A DNA stretch of 64,000 bases from Hymenobacter terrenus (lineage in GTDB: Bacteria > Bacteroidota > Bacteroidia > Cytophagales > Hymenobacteraceae): contig NZ_LATM01000001.1 of assembly GCF_000972495.1 (NCBI RefSeq), positions 765,241 to 829,240 on the forward strand, in the 5' to 3' direction. The position numbers and the translations under genes are program-made. Below the pieces are notes generated by a model. That model did not search any database. It was not told the origin of the DNA and saw only the letters and a list, made by a program, of their open reading frames with translations. Positions 53,016 to 62,994 of the stretch are shown here, piece by piece (the stretch's first letter is position 1; every line of letters begins with the position of its first letter).

Positions 53016-53459
53016 ATGTCCAATATCGACGAATTCATGCAAGCCGCCATCGACGAAGCCCGCCTGGGCCGGTCGCAGGGAGGCATCCCCATTGGCTCAG
53101 TGCTCATCCGCAACGGCAAAATTGTGGGCCGGGGCCACAACAAGCGCGTGCAGGAAGACAGCGCCATCAAACACGGCGAGATGGATTGCCTGACTAACGC
53201 TGGCCGCCAGCGCACTTACCGCGACATGGTCATCTATACTACCCTGATGCCGTGCTACATGTGCGCCGGCACCATCGTGCAGTTCAAAATCCCGAAGGTC
53301 ATTGTGGGCGAGTCGCGCACTTTCGGTGAGTCGCGCGCCTTCCTAGAAAGCCACGGCGTAGAAGTAGTAGACCTCGACTTGCAGGAGTGCGTGGATATGA
53401 TGAATGAATTCATCGAAGCCGAGCCCACCCTTTGGAACGAGGACATTATGGAGCTGTAA
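53016..53459 (+). CDS. Cytosine deaminase-like nucleoside/base deaminase (yeast FCY1 type)
   Basis: Zn-dependent deaminase of 147 residues. The zinc motif is HGEMDCL (His/Glu at about 54-56) and PCYMC (about 79-83), preceded by GGIPIGSVLIRNGKIVGRGHN. The ending (VDMMNEFIEAEPTLWNEDI) and overall text look closer to yeast cytosine deaminase than to bacterial CodA, which has a different fold, or to tRNA adenosine deaminase. The activity on cytosine is inferred, not proven. GC-rich, unlike the gene before it. Confidence 0.85.
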   Translation: MSNIDEFMQAAIDEARLGRSQGGIPIGSVLIRNGKIVGRGHNKRVQEDSAIKHGEMDCLTNAGRQRTYRDMVIYTTLMPCYMCAGTIVQFKIPKVIVGESRTFGESRAFLESHGVEVVDLDLQECVDMMNEFIEAEPTLWNEDIMEL

Positions 53460-54075
53460 ATCAGGCCGCACTGTCGTACTGAATGCTCCTCTTTAGAGGA
53501 CAGGTAAAGGCTGAGAACTGAAGCGCAATTTGTTATGGTTCCTTGGTGGAAGCACACCAATTGATGGTACTACGGCCTCAAGAGCCAACAGTGACTAGTC
53601 GCCATTAAAATACTTTTCTCTGATTATGAATTAAGTGAGTATGCACTTACCGATAGTGAGCCAACACTCATTTCCTGAATGGTAACGGCAAACTACCTTT
53701 GCTTCGCTACTGAGAGACACTGCTCGCCCATAGTAGCCAATTCCCACGTTCTATTTAACCAGATGAATCCCACCCCATCTGGAAATATTGGTTGAAAACC
53801 CGCTGGCCTTCGCCCTAGAAGCAGCAACTATGGTCTTCACCGCATTGCAGCCGGCTGAGTCGAAGTTTTTCGATTTAGCCGGCTGTATTGCTTTCAGGCA
53901 ACTATAAAACTGCTTTTTCGTGAGTAAAATCTTGTTGATTTCATGAGCCAGCACCCGTCAATAGAAAGCCATTTTCCGCGAAAGTCTGGTGCATGCGCTA
54001 ACTTGCCGAGTTGCTTTACCCTTTATTGAAGTTAAAGATGGTCATCCAGCCATCTATTCCATCCCCATTCGGGCT
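53460..54075. other. Gene-poor interval, promoter-like box and small hairpins
   Basis: No supported gene. A TACCTTTG box sits at 53694-53701, a CCAGATG/CATCTGG hairpin at about 53760-53783 and a CCGGCT/AGCCGG hairpin at about 53851-53882. A 67-codon minus-strand frame has no recognisable domain. The interval may hold an untranslated RNA or decayed sequence. Confidence 0.35.
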
Positions 54076-54618
54076 ATGACCAGTCATACAAAAATTGAGC
54101 AAGCGGCCCTGCAGCTTTTCGGCGACAGAGGCTACGATAACACAACCACTTTGCTAATTTCACGCAGCGCGGGAGTTTCCGAAGCCTTGTTATTCAAATA
54201 CTTCCTCAGCAAGGAGAAGCTTTTCGAGTATCTGATCAAGCAGGGTTTCCGGCGCATCGTGGAGGCGAACCGGGGCATTCTGATGGAAAAGAACCCGCGG
54301 GCCCTAATTGACAATGTCATCGACTTGCCCTACAAGCTAGTACATGACGAGCCAGACTTCTGGAAGATGCAAGACAAGGAATTTAACAAGCCTTTGGTGC
54401 AGAAATATTTTCAGCGTTTCATGAGCCCCATCGATAGCCTACTCAACCAAGCCTTTATCGACCTAGAAGTGGAGAATCCGAAAATGATGACGCTCCAATT
54501 GCTGCTCCTTATTCAGAGCTTGTGGCGCAACCTGCTTTATGAACACGACGAAAGCCTCCTGCACATCGGTAGCCACTTGAAGCAAACTTATCTGCGGAGC
54601 CTTTCCAACTCTAAATAA
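54076..54618 (+). CDS. TetR-family transcriptional regulator
   Basis: A 180-residue regulator with the TetR helix-turn-helix at about residues 5-50 (AALQLFGDRGYDNTTTLLISRSAGVSEALLFKYFLSKEKLF). The C-terminal half is a helical ligand-binding domain with no recognisable class. It precedes a ClC channel on the same strand by about 200 bases but there is no strong evidence of regulation. ATG 54076 excludes an unrelated 29-residue upstream extension. Confidence 0.85.
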   Translation: MTSHTKIEQAALQLFGDRGYDNTTTLLISRSAGVSEALLFKYFLSKEKLFEYLIKQGFRRIVEANRGILMEKNPRALIDNVIDLPYKLVHDEPDFWKMQDKEFNKPLVQKYFQRFMSPIDSLLNQAFIDLEVENPKMMTLQLLLLIQSLWRNLLYEHDESLLHIGSHLKQTYLRSLSNSK

Positions 54619-54813
54619 GTGGCCTTGGCTTTTAAAGTAATTCTGGCCGCGGCAAGACACGGTTCAGCTCAAACAATTTGTTAACTCTCAATTCTATACA
54701 TCTTCAAAAACTATTAACCCCACTGTAGTCAACCGCTATCCGGGTGGTAGTTTTCAAATCTAACGGCCCCATTTTTGCGTTGCTGACTGTGCATTCATCT
54801 CCCATTGTTGCTC

Positions 54814-56601
54814 ATGTCTCACCACGCCGTCCACCGATTGTTGCGTCCGCTACTCGTATGGCGAGTGCGCCACATCAGCGAACGGATGTATATGCTCATG
54901 TTGAGCATTTTGGTGGGTGCCGCTGCCGGCCTGGCAGCAGTACTGCTTAAAACGTCTGTTCATTGGGGACAGGACATGCTGCAATCGGGTATTTCCGAGC
55001 CCAACCGGGTATTTGCGCTGTCGATTTATCCAGTTATCGGCATCACGCTCACCGTGCTGTTCACGAAGTTTTTTCTGGGTGGGCAATTGGGCCGTGGTAT
55101 TGGCCCCATCATCTACAATACGGCCCGTGAAGGCAGCGTAGTACCGCGCTCCAAGCTTTACTCACAGCTAATTACGGCTTTTATTACGGTCACCTTTGGT
55201 GGCTCGGCGGGTACCGAAGCCCCTATTTCCGTGACGGGAGCCGCTATAGGCTCCAACTCGGGCCGGGTGCTGCACCTCGACCGACGCCGCCGACGTTTGC
55301 TCACGGGTTGTGGGGCGGCAGCGGGCGTAGCGGCCATTTTTAACTCGCCCATTGCGGGGGTACTATTCGCGGTCGAAACCATTCTGCTGGAGCTGCCCGC
55401 GCAATATTTCATTCCGCTGCTCATATCGTCGGCCACAGCCACGGTGGTGTCGAAGGCGCTTTATGCGGGGCAGCCGTTCGTGCTCATCACCACCAGCTGG
55501 CCTGTCGATGCGGTACCGTTTTACGTGCTGCTGGGCTTGTTCACAGCCTTTTTCTCGGTCTACATGATTCGGACCTATCACTGGTTCGACCATTTTTTTG
55601 AACGCTGGCCCGGCCTCGACTGGCGCAAGGTGCTGGTGGGCGGCAGCATGCTGGGCGGACTTATTTTCCTCTTCCCGACGCTCTACGGTGAAGGCTACAA
55701 CACCGTGGAACTGCTGCTGAGCGGCCACGCTGAGCACATTACCGACGCGAGCATTTTCTCAGTCTATCAGGATAATAACCCCTGGCTGCTGTTGGTGCTG
55801 GTGCTGTTCAGCATGTTGCTTAAAGTGGTGGCCACCAGCATCACAGTAGGTAGTGGCGGCAATGGTGGCATGTTTGGCTCATCGTTGTTTGCTGGAGCGA
55901 TGGCGGGTTTTTTCTTCGCCCGGCTGATTAATTTAAGCGAGCTGGTTCACATTCCCGAAGTGCATTTCGTAGTGCTGGGCATGGCCGGCACGCTGGCAGG
56001 TGTAATTCACGCCCCACTGACGGCCATCTTTCTCATTGCCGAAATCACGGGTGGCTACGCCTTATTTGTGCCACTGATGGTAGTAACCAGCTCGTCATAC
56101 CTCATTACCAAATACTTCGAGCCTTATTCCGTATACACCCGCAAGCTCACCAAGCAAGGGGTGGACGTGTATGCCAACCGCGACCGCGGCCTGCTGGCCC
56201 AGCTCGACCCGCGCAAGCTGCTCGAAACCGATTTCATTACCGTGCGGCCTAACATGACCCTGGGCGAACTGGTAGATATTTTCCGGCACACCACGCGCAA
56301 CATCTTCCCCGTGGTAGCCGCCGGGGGTCGGCTGCTGGGCATAGTCAGCTTGGATTCGGTGCGCGACGCGCTATTCGACGACGAACACTACGCCACTACC
56401 CGCGTACGCGAGTTGATGACCCCTCCCCCCGCTATAGTGGGCCCTAATGACGACCTGGAACATACCCTCACCTTGCTCGACCGCCACGATGCCTGGGCCC
56501 TGCCTGTATGCGAAGAAGATGGCCGCTATCTTGGCTTTATCCTAAAGTCAGCTATTCTGGCCCGCTACCGGCGGCAGCTCATCCAGGAAAGTGAAGCTTG
56601 A
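54814..56601 (+). CDS. ClC-family chloride channel/antiporter with CBS domains
   Basis: A 595-residue membrane protein, about ten hydrophobic helices, moving chloride or fluoride. Motifs include GGSAGTEAPISVTGAAIG (the gating Glu in TEAP), AAGVAAIFNSPIAGVLFAVE and GGNGGMFGSSLFAG (the third anion-pathway motif). Two CBS domains follow (about 465-520 and 528-585), with TDFITVRPNMTLGELVDIF and VRELMTPPPAIVGPNDDLEHTL. CBS domains in this family bind nucleotides and gate the pore. Confidence 0.92.
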   Translation: MSHHAVHRLLRPLLVWRVRHISERMYMLMLSILVGAAAGLAAVLLKTSVHWGQDMLQSGISEPNRVFALSIYPVIGITLTVLFTKFFLGGQLGRGIGPIIYNTAREGSVVPRSKLYSQLITAFITVTFGGSAGTEAPISVTGAAIGSNSGRVLHLDRRRRRLLTGCGAAAGVAAIFNSPIAGVLFAVETILLELPAQYFIPLLISSATATVVSKALYAGQPFVLITTSWPVDAVPFYVLLGLFTAFFSVYMIRTYHWFDHFFERWPGLDWRKVLVGGSMLGGLIFLFPTLYGEGYNTVELLLSGHAEHITDASIFSVYQDNNPWLLLVLVLFSMLLKVVATSITVGSGGNGGMFGSSLFAGAMAGFFFARLINLSELVHIPEVHFVVLGMAGTLAGVIHAPLTAIFLIAEITGGYALFVPLMVVTSSSYLITKYFEPYSVYTRKLTKQGVDVYANRDRGLLAQLDPRKLLETDFITVRPNMTLGELVDIFRHTTRNIFPVVAAGGRLLGIVSLDSVRDALFDDEHYATTRVRELMTPPPAIVGPNDDLEHTLTLLDRHDAWALPVCEEDGRYLGFILKSAILARYRRQLIQESEA

Positions 56602-56671
56602 AATTACGCGGAAGGAGGAATTGGATACGGAAATTTTCCGTCTGTGAGGTTGTTCATTTGTACTCACTTCA

Positions 56672-57928
56672 GTGTCTATTCCCTCCTTCATCCCTCATTC
56701 CTTATCAGGAGCAACGTCGGTAGCCATTATTGGTGGCGGGCCAGCGGGGCTCATGGCGGCCCAGCGGCTAGCCGAAGCCGGCTGTCGGGTGCGGCTGTTC
56801 GAAGCGCAAGCTACCGTGGGGCGCAAGTTTCTGGTGGCGGGGCATGGTGGTTTTAATTTGAGCAACGCTGAAGAGACTACCCGCTTCGCCGCTCATTATG
56901 GAGCACAGGAAAAACGGTTCCGGGAGTTGCTGGCGCACTTTTCGGCCACCGATATGCGGGCTTGGGCGCAGGACTTGGGCATCGAAACTTTCGCGGGAAC
57001 GAGTGGGCGCATTTTCCCGGTAGTCGCGCACAAGCCAGCCGATTTGCTGCGTGCCTGGCTGGGTAGGCTACGGGAGTTAGGGGTTGAAATCAATACCCGA
57101 CACCGTTGGCTAGGCTTCATGGGGCCGAAGGGCCTGCGCCTGCGCGACGAGAGCGCCGGCCCAGCCGCCAACCAAGAGCTAGTCATCGAGCCCGACGCTA
57201 CGGTACTGGCCTTGGGCGGTGCCAGTTGGGCCAAAACCGGCTCCGATGGCGCGTGGGTACCACTGCTGCAAGACCTTGGCGTACCAATTACGCCCTTCGC
57301 CCCAGCCAATTGCGGAGCAGAGGTGGCGTGGTCAGACTTTTTCAAAGCGAAAGCTGGTCGTGCCCCACTCAAAAACATTGCCCTCCGCGTGAATGATGGC
57401 CTGGCAGTGCGCGGCGAAATCATGCTGACAGACTACGGTCTGGAAGGCACACCCGTGTACGCGCTCACGCCTCAGCTACGGGTGGCACTGGCCAACAGCG
57501 GCCCCGCTGTGCTATATGTAAACCTGAAGCCTGACCTCACAGCTGCGGCGCTGCTGAGCAAGCTACGGCAGCGCCGGACGGGGACTTCATTCCCCGATTT
57601 TTTGCGCAAAGCTCTGCACCTGGGTCCGCCCATCCCTACGCTGCTACGCGAGGCCCAAGCTGACGTGGCCACGCTGCCCCCGGAAGCCCTGGCGGCCCTG
57701 TTGATGGCCGTACCGTTGTCCGCCACCGGCCTACGCCCCTTGGACGAAGCCATTTCCACGGCCGGGGGCATTGCTTTCAGGGCGCTGGATGAGCATTTGA
57801 TGCTGCGGCAACGACCCGGCACCTTCGTGGCGGGCGAAATGCTGGATTGGGAGGCACCGACGGGTGGCTATTTGCTGCAAGGTTGTTTCAGCACTGGAGC
57901 CTGGGTGGCGAAGGGAATTATTGGCTAA
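56672..57928 (+). CDS. HI0933/BaiN-like FAD-dependent oxidoreductase (GTG start)
   Basis: Flavoprotein of 418 residues with the dinucleotide motif AIIGGGPAGLMAAQRLAEAG (about 18-37), VGRKFLVAGHGGFNLSN, and the C-terminal FVAGEMLDWEAPTGGYLLQGCFSTGAW, all diagnostic of the HI0933 group, within the TIGR03862-like variant. The substrate is unknown. The start is GTG 56672 because the region before it lacks an in-frame alternative. Confidence 0.85.
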   Translation: MSIPSFIPHSLSGATSVAIIGGGPAGLMAAQRLAEAGCRVRLFEAQATVGRKFLVAGHGGFNLSNAEETTRFAAHYGAQEKRFRELLAHFSATDMRAWAQDLGIETFAGTSGRIFPVVAHKPADLLRAWLGRLRELGVEINTRHRWLGFMGPKGLRLRDESAGPAANQELVIEPDATVLALGGASWAKTGSDGAWVPLLQDLGVPITPFAPANCGAEVAWSDFFKAKAGRAPLKNIALRVNDGLAVRGEIMLTDYGLEGTPVYALTPQLRVALANSGPAVLYVNLKPDLTAAALLSKLRQRRTGTSFPDFLRKALHLGPPIPTLLREAQADVATLPPEALAALLMAVPLSATGLRPLDEAISTAGGIAFRALDEHLMLRQRPGTFVAGEMLDWEAPTGGYLLQGCFSTGAWVAKGIIG

Positions 57929-57968
57929 TTGGAGTTGCCATCATAAGCCCATCCTACTTGCGAAGGAG

Positions 57969-58062
57969 GCCGTCATGCTGAGCGGAGCCGAAGCATCTCT
58001 ACCGCGCAAGTAAATAATTACTATCGCACGCGAGATGCTTCGGCTCCGCTCAGCATGACGGC
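57969..58062. repeat. Dispersed palindromic repeat, copy 5 (perfect 31-bp arms)
   Basis: Bases 57969-57999 and 58032-58062 are exact complements with the outer motif GCCGTCATGCTGAGCGGAGC. It lies between two convergent genes. Confidence 0.92.
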
Positions 58063-58117
58063 ATTGACTAGGTCGTATGATTAGGTATAAATTACTTAAC
58101 CAGCTACGCTTGACTGC

Positions 58118-58381
58118 TTACTTCTCCGCTTTGATGCGGGCAGCCGCTTCCTCGGCTTCACGCAGAATCTGCTTGGCTTCACCTAAGAGGCGGCGGCCGG
58201 GATTCAGTTCGTCGCGGGCAATGAGGGCGAACAGCAGGAAGAATGAGGCAAATGGCAACACCCAGCCCAATACAAACCACAGCCAGAATGACCGGCCCCG
58301 GCTCTGCGCGCAGTAGCCGGTGAGAATCGGAATAAATGAAATGGCCACTGCCATCACGAAAAGCATGTCGACAAAGAGCAT
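58118..58381 (-). CDS. Small two-helix membrane protein
   Basis: An 87-residue protein with two transmembrane segments (about 4-22 and 31-53, FWLWFVLGWVLPFASFFLLF) and a basic/acidic helical tail ending AEEAAARIKAEK. It resembles small PLDc_N-like or PspC-like membrane proteins but no signature is clear. Function unknown. Confidence 0.6.
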   Translation of the reverse strand: MLFVDMLFVMAVAISFIPILTGYCAQSRGRSFWLWFVLGWVLPFASFFLLFALIARDELNPGRRLLGEAKQILREAEEAAARIKAEK

Positions 58382-58568
58382 AGGCTTGCGAGGTTGGTAG
58401 TGGTTAAGGTTGCGACGGGCCGACCGTAGTTCGAAGATACGGATTAATGAACACTGAGTGAAGCTGCTGAGGTAAATTTTTGTTTGGCTATAGCACTATT
58501 CGGCCGTTTTTTCCGTAGTTCGGGGCGAAGTCGGGCCCGCAGCGGGCACGGCCGTCCTGAACTTGTCC

Positions 58569-60017
58569 ATGTGGGAACACCAAAGTCTGTTTCGCGTCTC
58601 TGCCCAGCTCTTTGCCGAGGGCGTTTTTAACTTGCTCGACCGCAGCCTGCGGCCCGAAGTGTTTCTGCTAGGCTTCGCTTCAGCGAAGGAATCAGACGAG
58701 CCCGATGCCGTCGTACTGGAGCCAACGTCCATCCGCTACACCCCCGCCGATTTCAGGCAGGTGAAGGCAAAAGCAGCGGGCCTTGAGGCTGATGCCGGCC
58801 CCCAAGGCTCCGTGTACCACCTGCACCCTAACGACCACGACCGGTTCGAAAAGCAGCACTGGTACGAGCTGGTGTGCCGGGCAGCGGAAACCACACTGGC
58901 CAGCCTGACCGCTGCCCGCCACGAAAACCGACGCTCATTTTGCTCAGTGCCCGTGAGCTTGCAGGGCTACCTGGTGACGGTGGTGCTCCAGCTCGCGGCC
59001 GACTGCTACGACGGGTACTATTCGCTGCCCAAACCCGGTGTGGGGCGCCCTTCCAACCTGCCCCACGCCACGGTAATGGAGTTTTTGCACGATTGCACGC
59101 GGGCTTTGCGCGAGGCCGACACGGCCGATAACGACCAGCCCGTACTCGACCGCGACTACAACGAGGTGCTGCGCTCGGCCGGCCGCCGGCTGATGCTGCG
59201 CGTGGCCCCCGCCGGCACCCACGGCCTCTACGATGCCTGCAACGGCGTGGCCGCCCTGCGCCACGAGGGCGACGAAGGCATCGGCACGATGCTGGTGAGC
59301 CGGCGCCTGCACCCGGCCATCGTGCCCGTGCTTACCCTCGAAACGCCCGTGCCCATGCGTGACCACCGCTCCATCCGCAAGCTACTGGAACTGAGCGAGG
59401 GCCACACGGCTCTGATTTCGGATGCCTCTTATGTATTCGGCCTGGGTCAGCTCGTGCCCGAGTCCGACGGGCAATACGAGCCCTTGGTCACGGTGCATTT
59501 CACCAACCACTACAGCTGGGAAATGAGCCACGCGGGCCGCGTACTCATGCGTGTGGTGAGCAACACACCCCGCCTGCCCCAGGGCCGCGTGGCCGCCGAT
59601 AATTTTGCGCGCACGGTTCGTATCGTCTTCCCCACGCTCAATGCCGACAGCATTGATTACCTCTGGGACCTGGCCCAAAAAGCCACAACCCAACCCACGG
59701 GCACCATTCTGGTCATCAGTACCGGAGCCGCGCACGAGGCCAAGCGCCTAGCCCGCCAGTGTTTCCGAGTAGTGCCGCGCATCATGACGCCCTCCGTGCT
59801 GCGCCTCGTTACCAACATTGATGGGGCCGTGCTCATTGAGCCCAGCGGCATGTGCTACGCCATCGGTGCCATCCTCGACGGCTTGGCCACCGAAAAAGGT
59901 GACTCGTCGCGCGGCTCCCGTTACAATTCAGCCCTGCGTTATGTGAACAGCAGCAAATACCCTGTGCTGGCCGTGGTGGTAAGCGAGGACGGCTGGATTG
60001 ACTTGCTCCCGTCGTAG
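58569..60017 (+). CDS. DisA_N-type diadenylate cyclase candidate with a large N-terminal domain
   Basis: A 482-residue protein whose last 90 residues follow the diadenylate cyclase pattern: NIDGAVLIEPSGMCYAIGA (DGA at 418-420), then RGSRYNSALRYV (449-453 at the position of the RHR motif) and VVVSEDGWIDLL. Such domains make c-di-AMP from two ATP. The RHR position reads Arg-Tyr-Asn, so activity is uncertain. The N-terminal 330 residues form an unassigned sensor-like domain with HNYSW-type repeats absent; I think it corresponds to the DACNV-type sensor group, from memory. The ATG at 58569 is preferred over TTG 58563. Confidence 0.7.
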   Translation: MWEHQSLFRVSAQLFAEGVFNLLDRSLRPEVFLLGFASAKESDEPDAVVLEPTSIRYTPADFRQVKAKAAGLEADAGPQGSVYHLHPNDHDRFEKQHWYELVCRAAETTLASLTAARHENRRSFCSVPVSLQGYLVTVVLQLAADCYDGYYSLPKPGVGRPSNLPHATVMEFLHDCTRALREADTADNDQPVLDRDYNEVLRSAGRRLMLRVAPAGTHGLYDACNGVAALRHEGDEGIGTMLVSRRLHPAIVPVLTLETPVPMRDHRSIRKLLELSEGHTALISDASYVFGLGQLVPESDGQYEPLVTVHFTNHYSWEMSHAGRVLMRVVSNTPRLPQGRVAADNFARTVRIVFPTLNADSIDYLWDLAQKATTQPTGTILVISTGAAHEAKRLARQCFRVVPRIMTPSVLRLVTNIDGAVLIEPSGMCYAIGAILDGLATEKGDSSRGSRYNSALRYVNSSKYPVLAVVVSEDGWIDLLPS

Positions 60018-60042
60018 AAGCTGTTTTGAATTAATAAAAACA

Positions 60043-60129
60043 GTCATGCTGAGCTTGGCGAAGTATCTCTACCGCAATAGTAAATGAAATACTTCCGCAA
60101 TAGAGATGCTTCGCCAAGCTCAGCATGAC
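60043..60129. repeat. Dispersed palindromic repeat, copy 6
   Basis: Arms 60043-60070 and 60102-60129 pair over 28 bases with about two mismatches (GTCATGCTGAGCTTGGCGAA type). It lies between convergent genes. Confidence 0.85.
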
Positions 60130-60207
60130 CGTTTCAACAGGTTTTTAACGAAATCAAACAGCCTCTAAGTCATTTAACTTATTAATTGATAACTGTTAAA
60201 TAAACTC

Positions 60208-61200
<993 letters not shown>

Positions 61201-61400
61201 AAGGTCGGAATGGTTGGGGTTGAACGAAAAGCGCGTTCCTGCTCAATGAGCAATACGTACCAGGCGCTCAAACTGGCTCACCTGGTTTTTGGTTTTCAGC
61301 AAAGTCTCCCACCGGCAGCCACGCGTTTCCAACGCACTGCTCACTGGTTTCAAGCTTCAGACTGGCCGTCGCCCCACCCAATGGCCGCGCCTGAACCCGC

Positions 61401-61546
61401 GCCCCCGCTTACCCCACCCCTGCCCCGCTTTCCCAAACCCCCGCTCCACCTCTCCATCTCCCTGCCACGCCTCTCCAAACCCTCGCCCGACCTGCCAAAC
61501 CTTCGCCACGCTTCTCCAAACTCCCGCCCCGGGCTTCCTAATCCAG
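61401..61546. repeat. Pyrimidine-rich array of seven 21-nt units
   Basis: Units begin at 61401, 61422, 61443, 61464, 61485, 61505 and 61526, that is 21-nt spacing with one 20-nt unit. Most start GCC/GCT and contain CTCTCCAAAC. The surroundings (61201-61400) show nothing else of note. Confidence 0.75.
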
Positions 61547-61614
61547 GAATCACCCGAAAAAATCCTAGTTCCAGCTCTTCTCGCCCTCGCCACACCCATG
61601 CTGGCTACCCGCCG

Positions 61615-61622
61615 TACCTTTG
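61615..61622 (+). promoter_or_regulatory. -7 box upstream of the small lipoprotein gene
   Basis: TACCTTTG matches TAnnTTTG and ends 4 bases before the proposed GTG start, which supports a start near 61627 over upstream ones. Confidence 0.55.
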
Positions 61623-61626
61623 GGAC

Positions 61627-62088
61627 GTGAAAGTCTCCTCGAAAATTGCCTGGCGCGGGGCCATAGTCGCCTGTGCCGCCTGGGTGGCCGCCTGCTCCTC
61701 TCCCAACAAGCCGATATCGGAAAAGCAGCCTCCCTCTCCTGCTACCACCGCCGAAATGGCCCTCATGGCCCGCCACGACTCACTGATGGCGAAAGAAGAC
61801 GAGCTGTTCGCTCTCAAAAGTAAAATCGCGGCGACCCATTCCCCCGCCGCTGGCCCCTACCTGCGGGGCATTGCCGCCGCCGATGCTGCCATGATGAGCT
61901 GGATGCACCAATACCGCGCCCCCGATACCACGGCCGCGCCGGCCGCCCGCCTCGCTTACTTTCAGCAGCAGCAGCAGGTACTGGCGAGAGTTAGCCAGCA
62001 GTTCCGCGCAACGATGGACTCGGCTGCGTTGTTTATCAGCCAGCATCCGGCCACTGCCGCGCCGGGGACGCCCGCCTCACCCAAATAG
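61627..62088 (+). CDS. Small lipoprotein of unknown function (GTG start)
   Basis: A 153-residue lipoprotein: signal segment GAIVACAAWVAAC with the acylated Cys at about residue 23, then a helical, Ala/Met/Asp-rich body and a Pro/Thr/Ala tail. GTG 61627 was chosen for the lipoprotein signal and promoter box; a longer open frame from 61186 passes through the 21-nt array. It ends 3 bases before the SCO1 gene, so the two are co-transcribed. Confidence 0.7.
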   Translation: MKVSSKIAWRGAIVACAAWVAACSSPNKPISEKQPPSPATTAEMALMARHDSLMAKEDELFALKSKIAATHSPAAGPYLRGIAAADAAMMSWMHQYRAPDTTAAPAARLAYFQQQQQVLARVSQQFRATMDSAALFISQHPATAAPGTPASPK

Positions 62089-62091
62089 CCC

Positions 62092-62787
62092 ATGTTCCAA
62101 CGCTTGCTTCTGCTGCCTATTCTGGTGGCAACTTTGTTTACTGCCTGCTCCGACCCCAAGGCCCCTACGGCTGCCCAGTTGCCCATCATGGGTGAGCGCG
62201 ACGTGCACCCCCGCGCCGACGGCGGCCCCGCCGACACCGTGTTTGCCACCGTGCCCGCCTTCCGCCTCACCAATCAGGCCGGCCAGGTTATTACCAATAA
62301 AACCTTCGCGGGCCGGGCTTATCTAGCCGATTTCTTCTTCGCCACCTGCCCCGGCATCTGTCCCAAAATGCAGGGTGAACTGCTGAAAGTATACGCCAAA
62401 TACGCCAAGGACCCGCGCATCGTCTTCCTGTCGCACACCATCGACCCGGCTCACGACAGCATTCCCGTGCTGAAGGATTACGCCCAGCGCCTGGGCATCG
62501 CGGATGCCAACCGTTGGCACTTTGCCACCACCGGCGCCCACGGCGAGCCTACGGCCAAAGACACTGTTTTTCAGCTGGCCCGCGCCTACTTCACCGCCGC
62601 ACTGCCTGATAAGCAGGCGCCGGGTGGCTTTGCTCACAACGGCACTTTCGCTCTGGTGGACGACCGGGGGCACATCCGCGGCCTCTACGACAGCCTGAAC
62701 CCCAAGGAAGTGGACCGTCTGTTCGCAGAGTTGCCCATATTGCTCGCTGAAATTGACACCCGCAAACCGGGCGTAGCAGGCCGTTAG
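62092..62787 (+). CDS. SCO1/SenC copper chaperone family lipoprotein
   Basis: Thioredoxin-fold copper-binding protein that helps assemble cytochrome c oxidase or acts as a thiol reductase. The 231-residue protein has a lipoprotein signal (LFTACSD), the copper site CPGICP (CxxxC) and the conserved His in AHNGTF. It follows the small lipoprotein and precedes a cytochrome c, a common respiratory grouping. Confidence 0.92.
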   Translation: MFQRLLLLPILVATLFTACSDPKAPTAAQLPIMGERDVHPRADGGPADTVFATVPAFRLTNQAGQVITNKTFAGRAYLADFFFATCPGICPKMQGELLKVYAKYAKDPRIVFLSHTIDPAHDSIPVLKDYAQRLGIADANRWHFATTGAHGEPTAKDTVFQLARAYFTAALPDKQAPGGFAHNGTFALVDDRGHIRGLYDSLNPKEVDRLFAELPILLAEIDTRKPGVAGR

Positions 62788-62994
62788 CGCTGTCTTAAAA
62801 ATCAGGCCATCGGATCAAACATTCTTGTTAGTCAGTTGCATGGCCTATTGAGCGTGATACCACGAATTGCTCTCTGAGCAATTCGTCAGCCCGCTGGGGT
62901 AACCACCGCCATTGAATTAGGGGTGCCGTAAGGATGCTTTGGCTCCCTCGCAGCTCATTCAGCTTATTGCTTTCACCTCTCCCGAACAGCTTAC

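Noticed and set aside
53694..53954. Small RNA or gene in the 53.5-54.0 kb gap
   Set aside because: A promoter-like box and two weak hairpins exist, but no T run, conservation or domain supports a defined feature.
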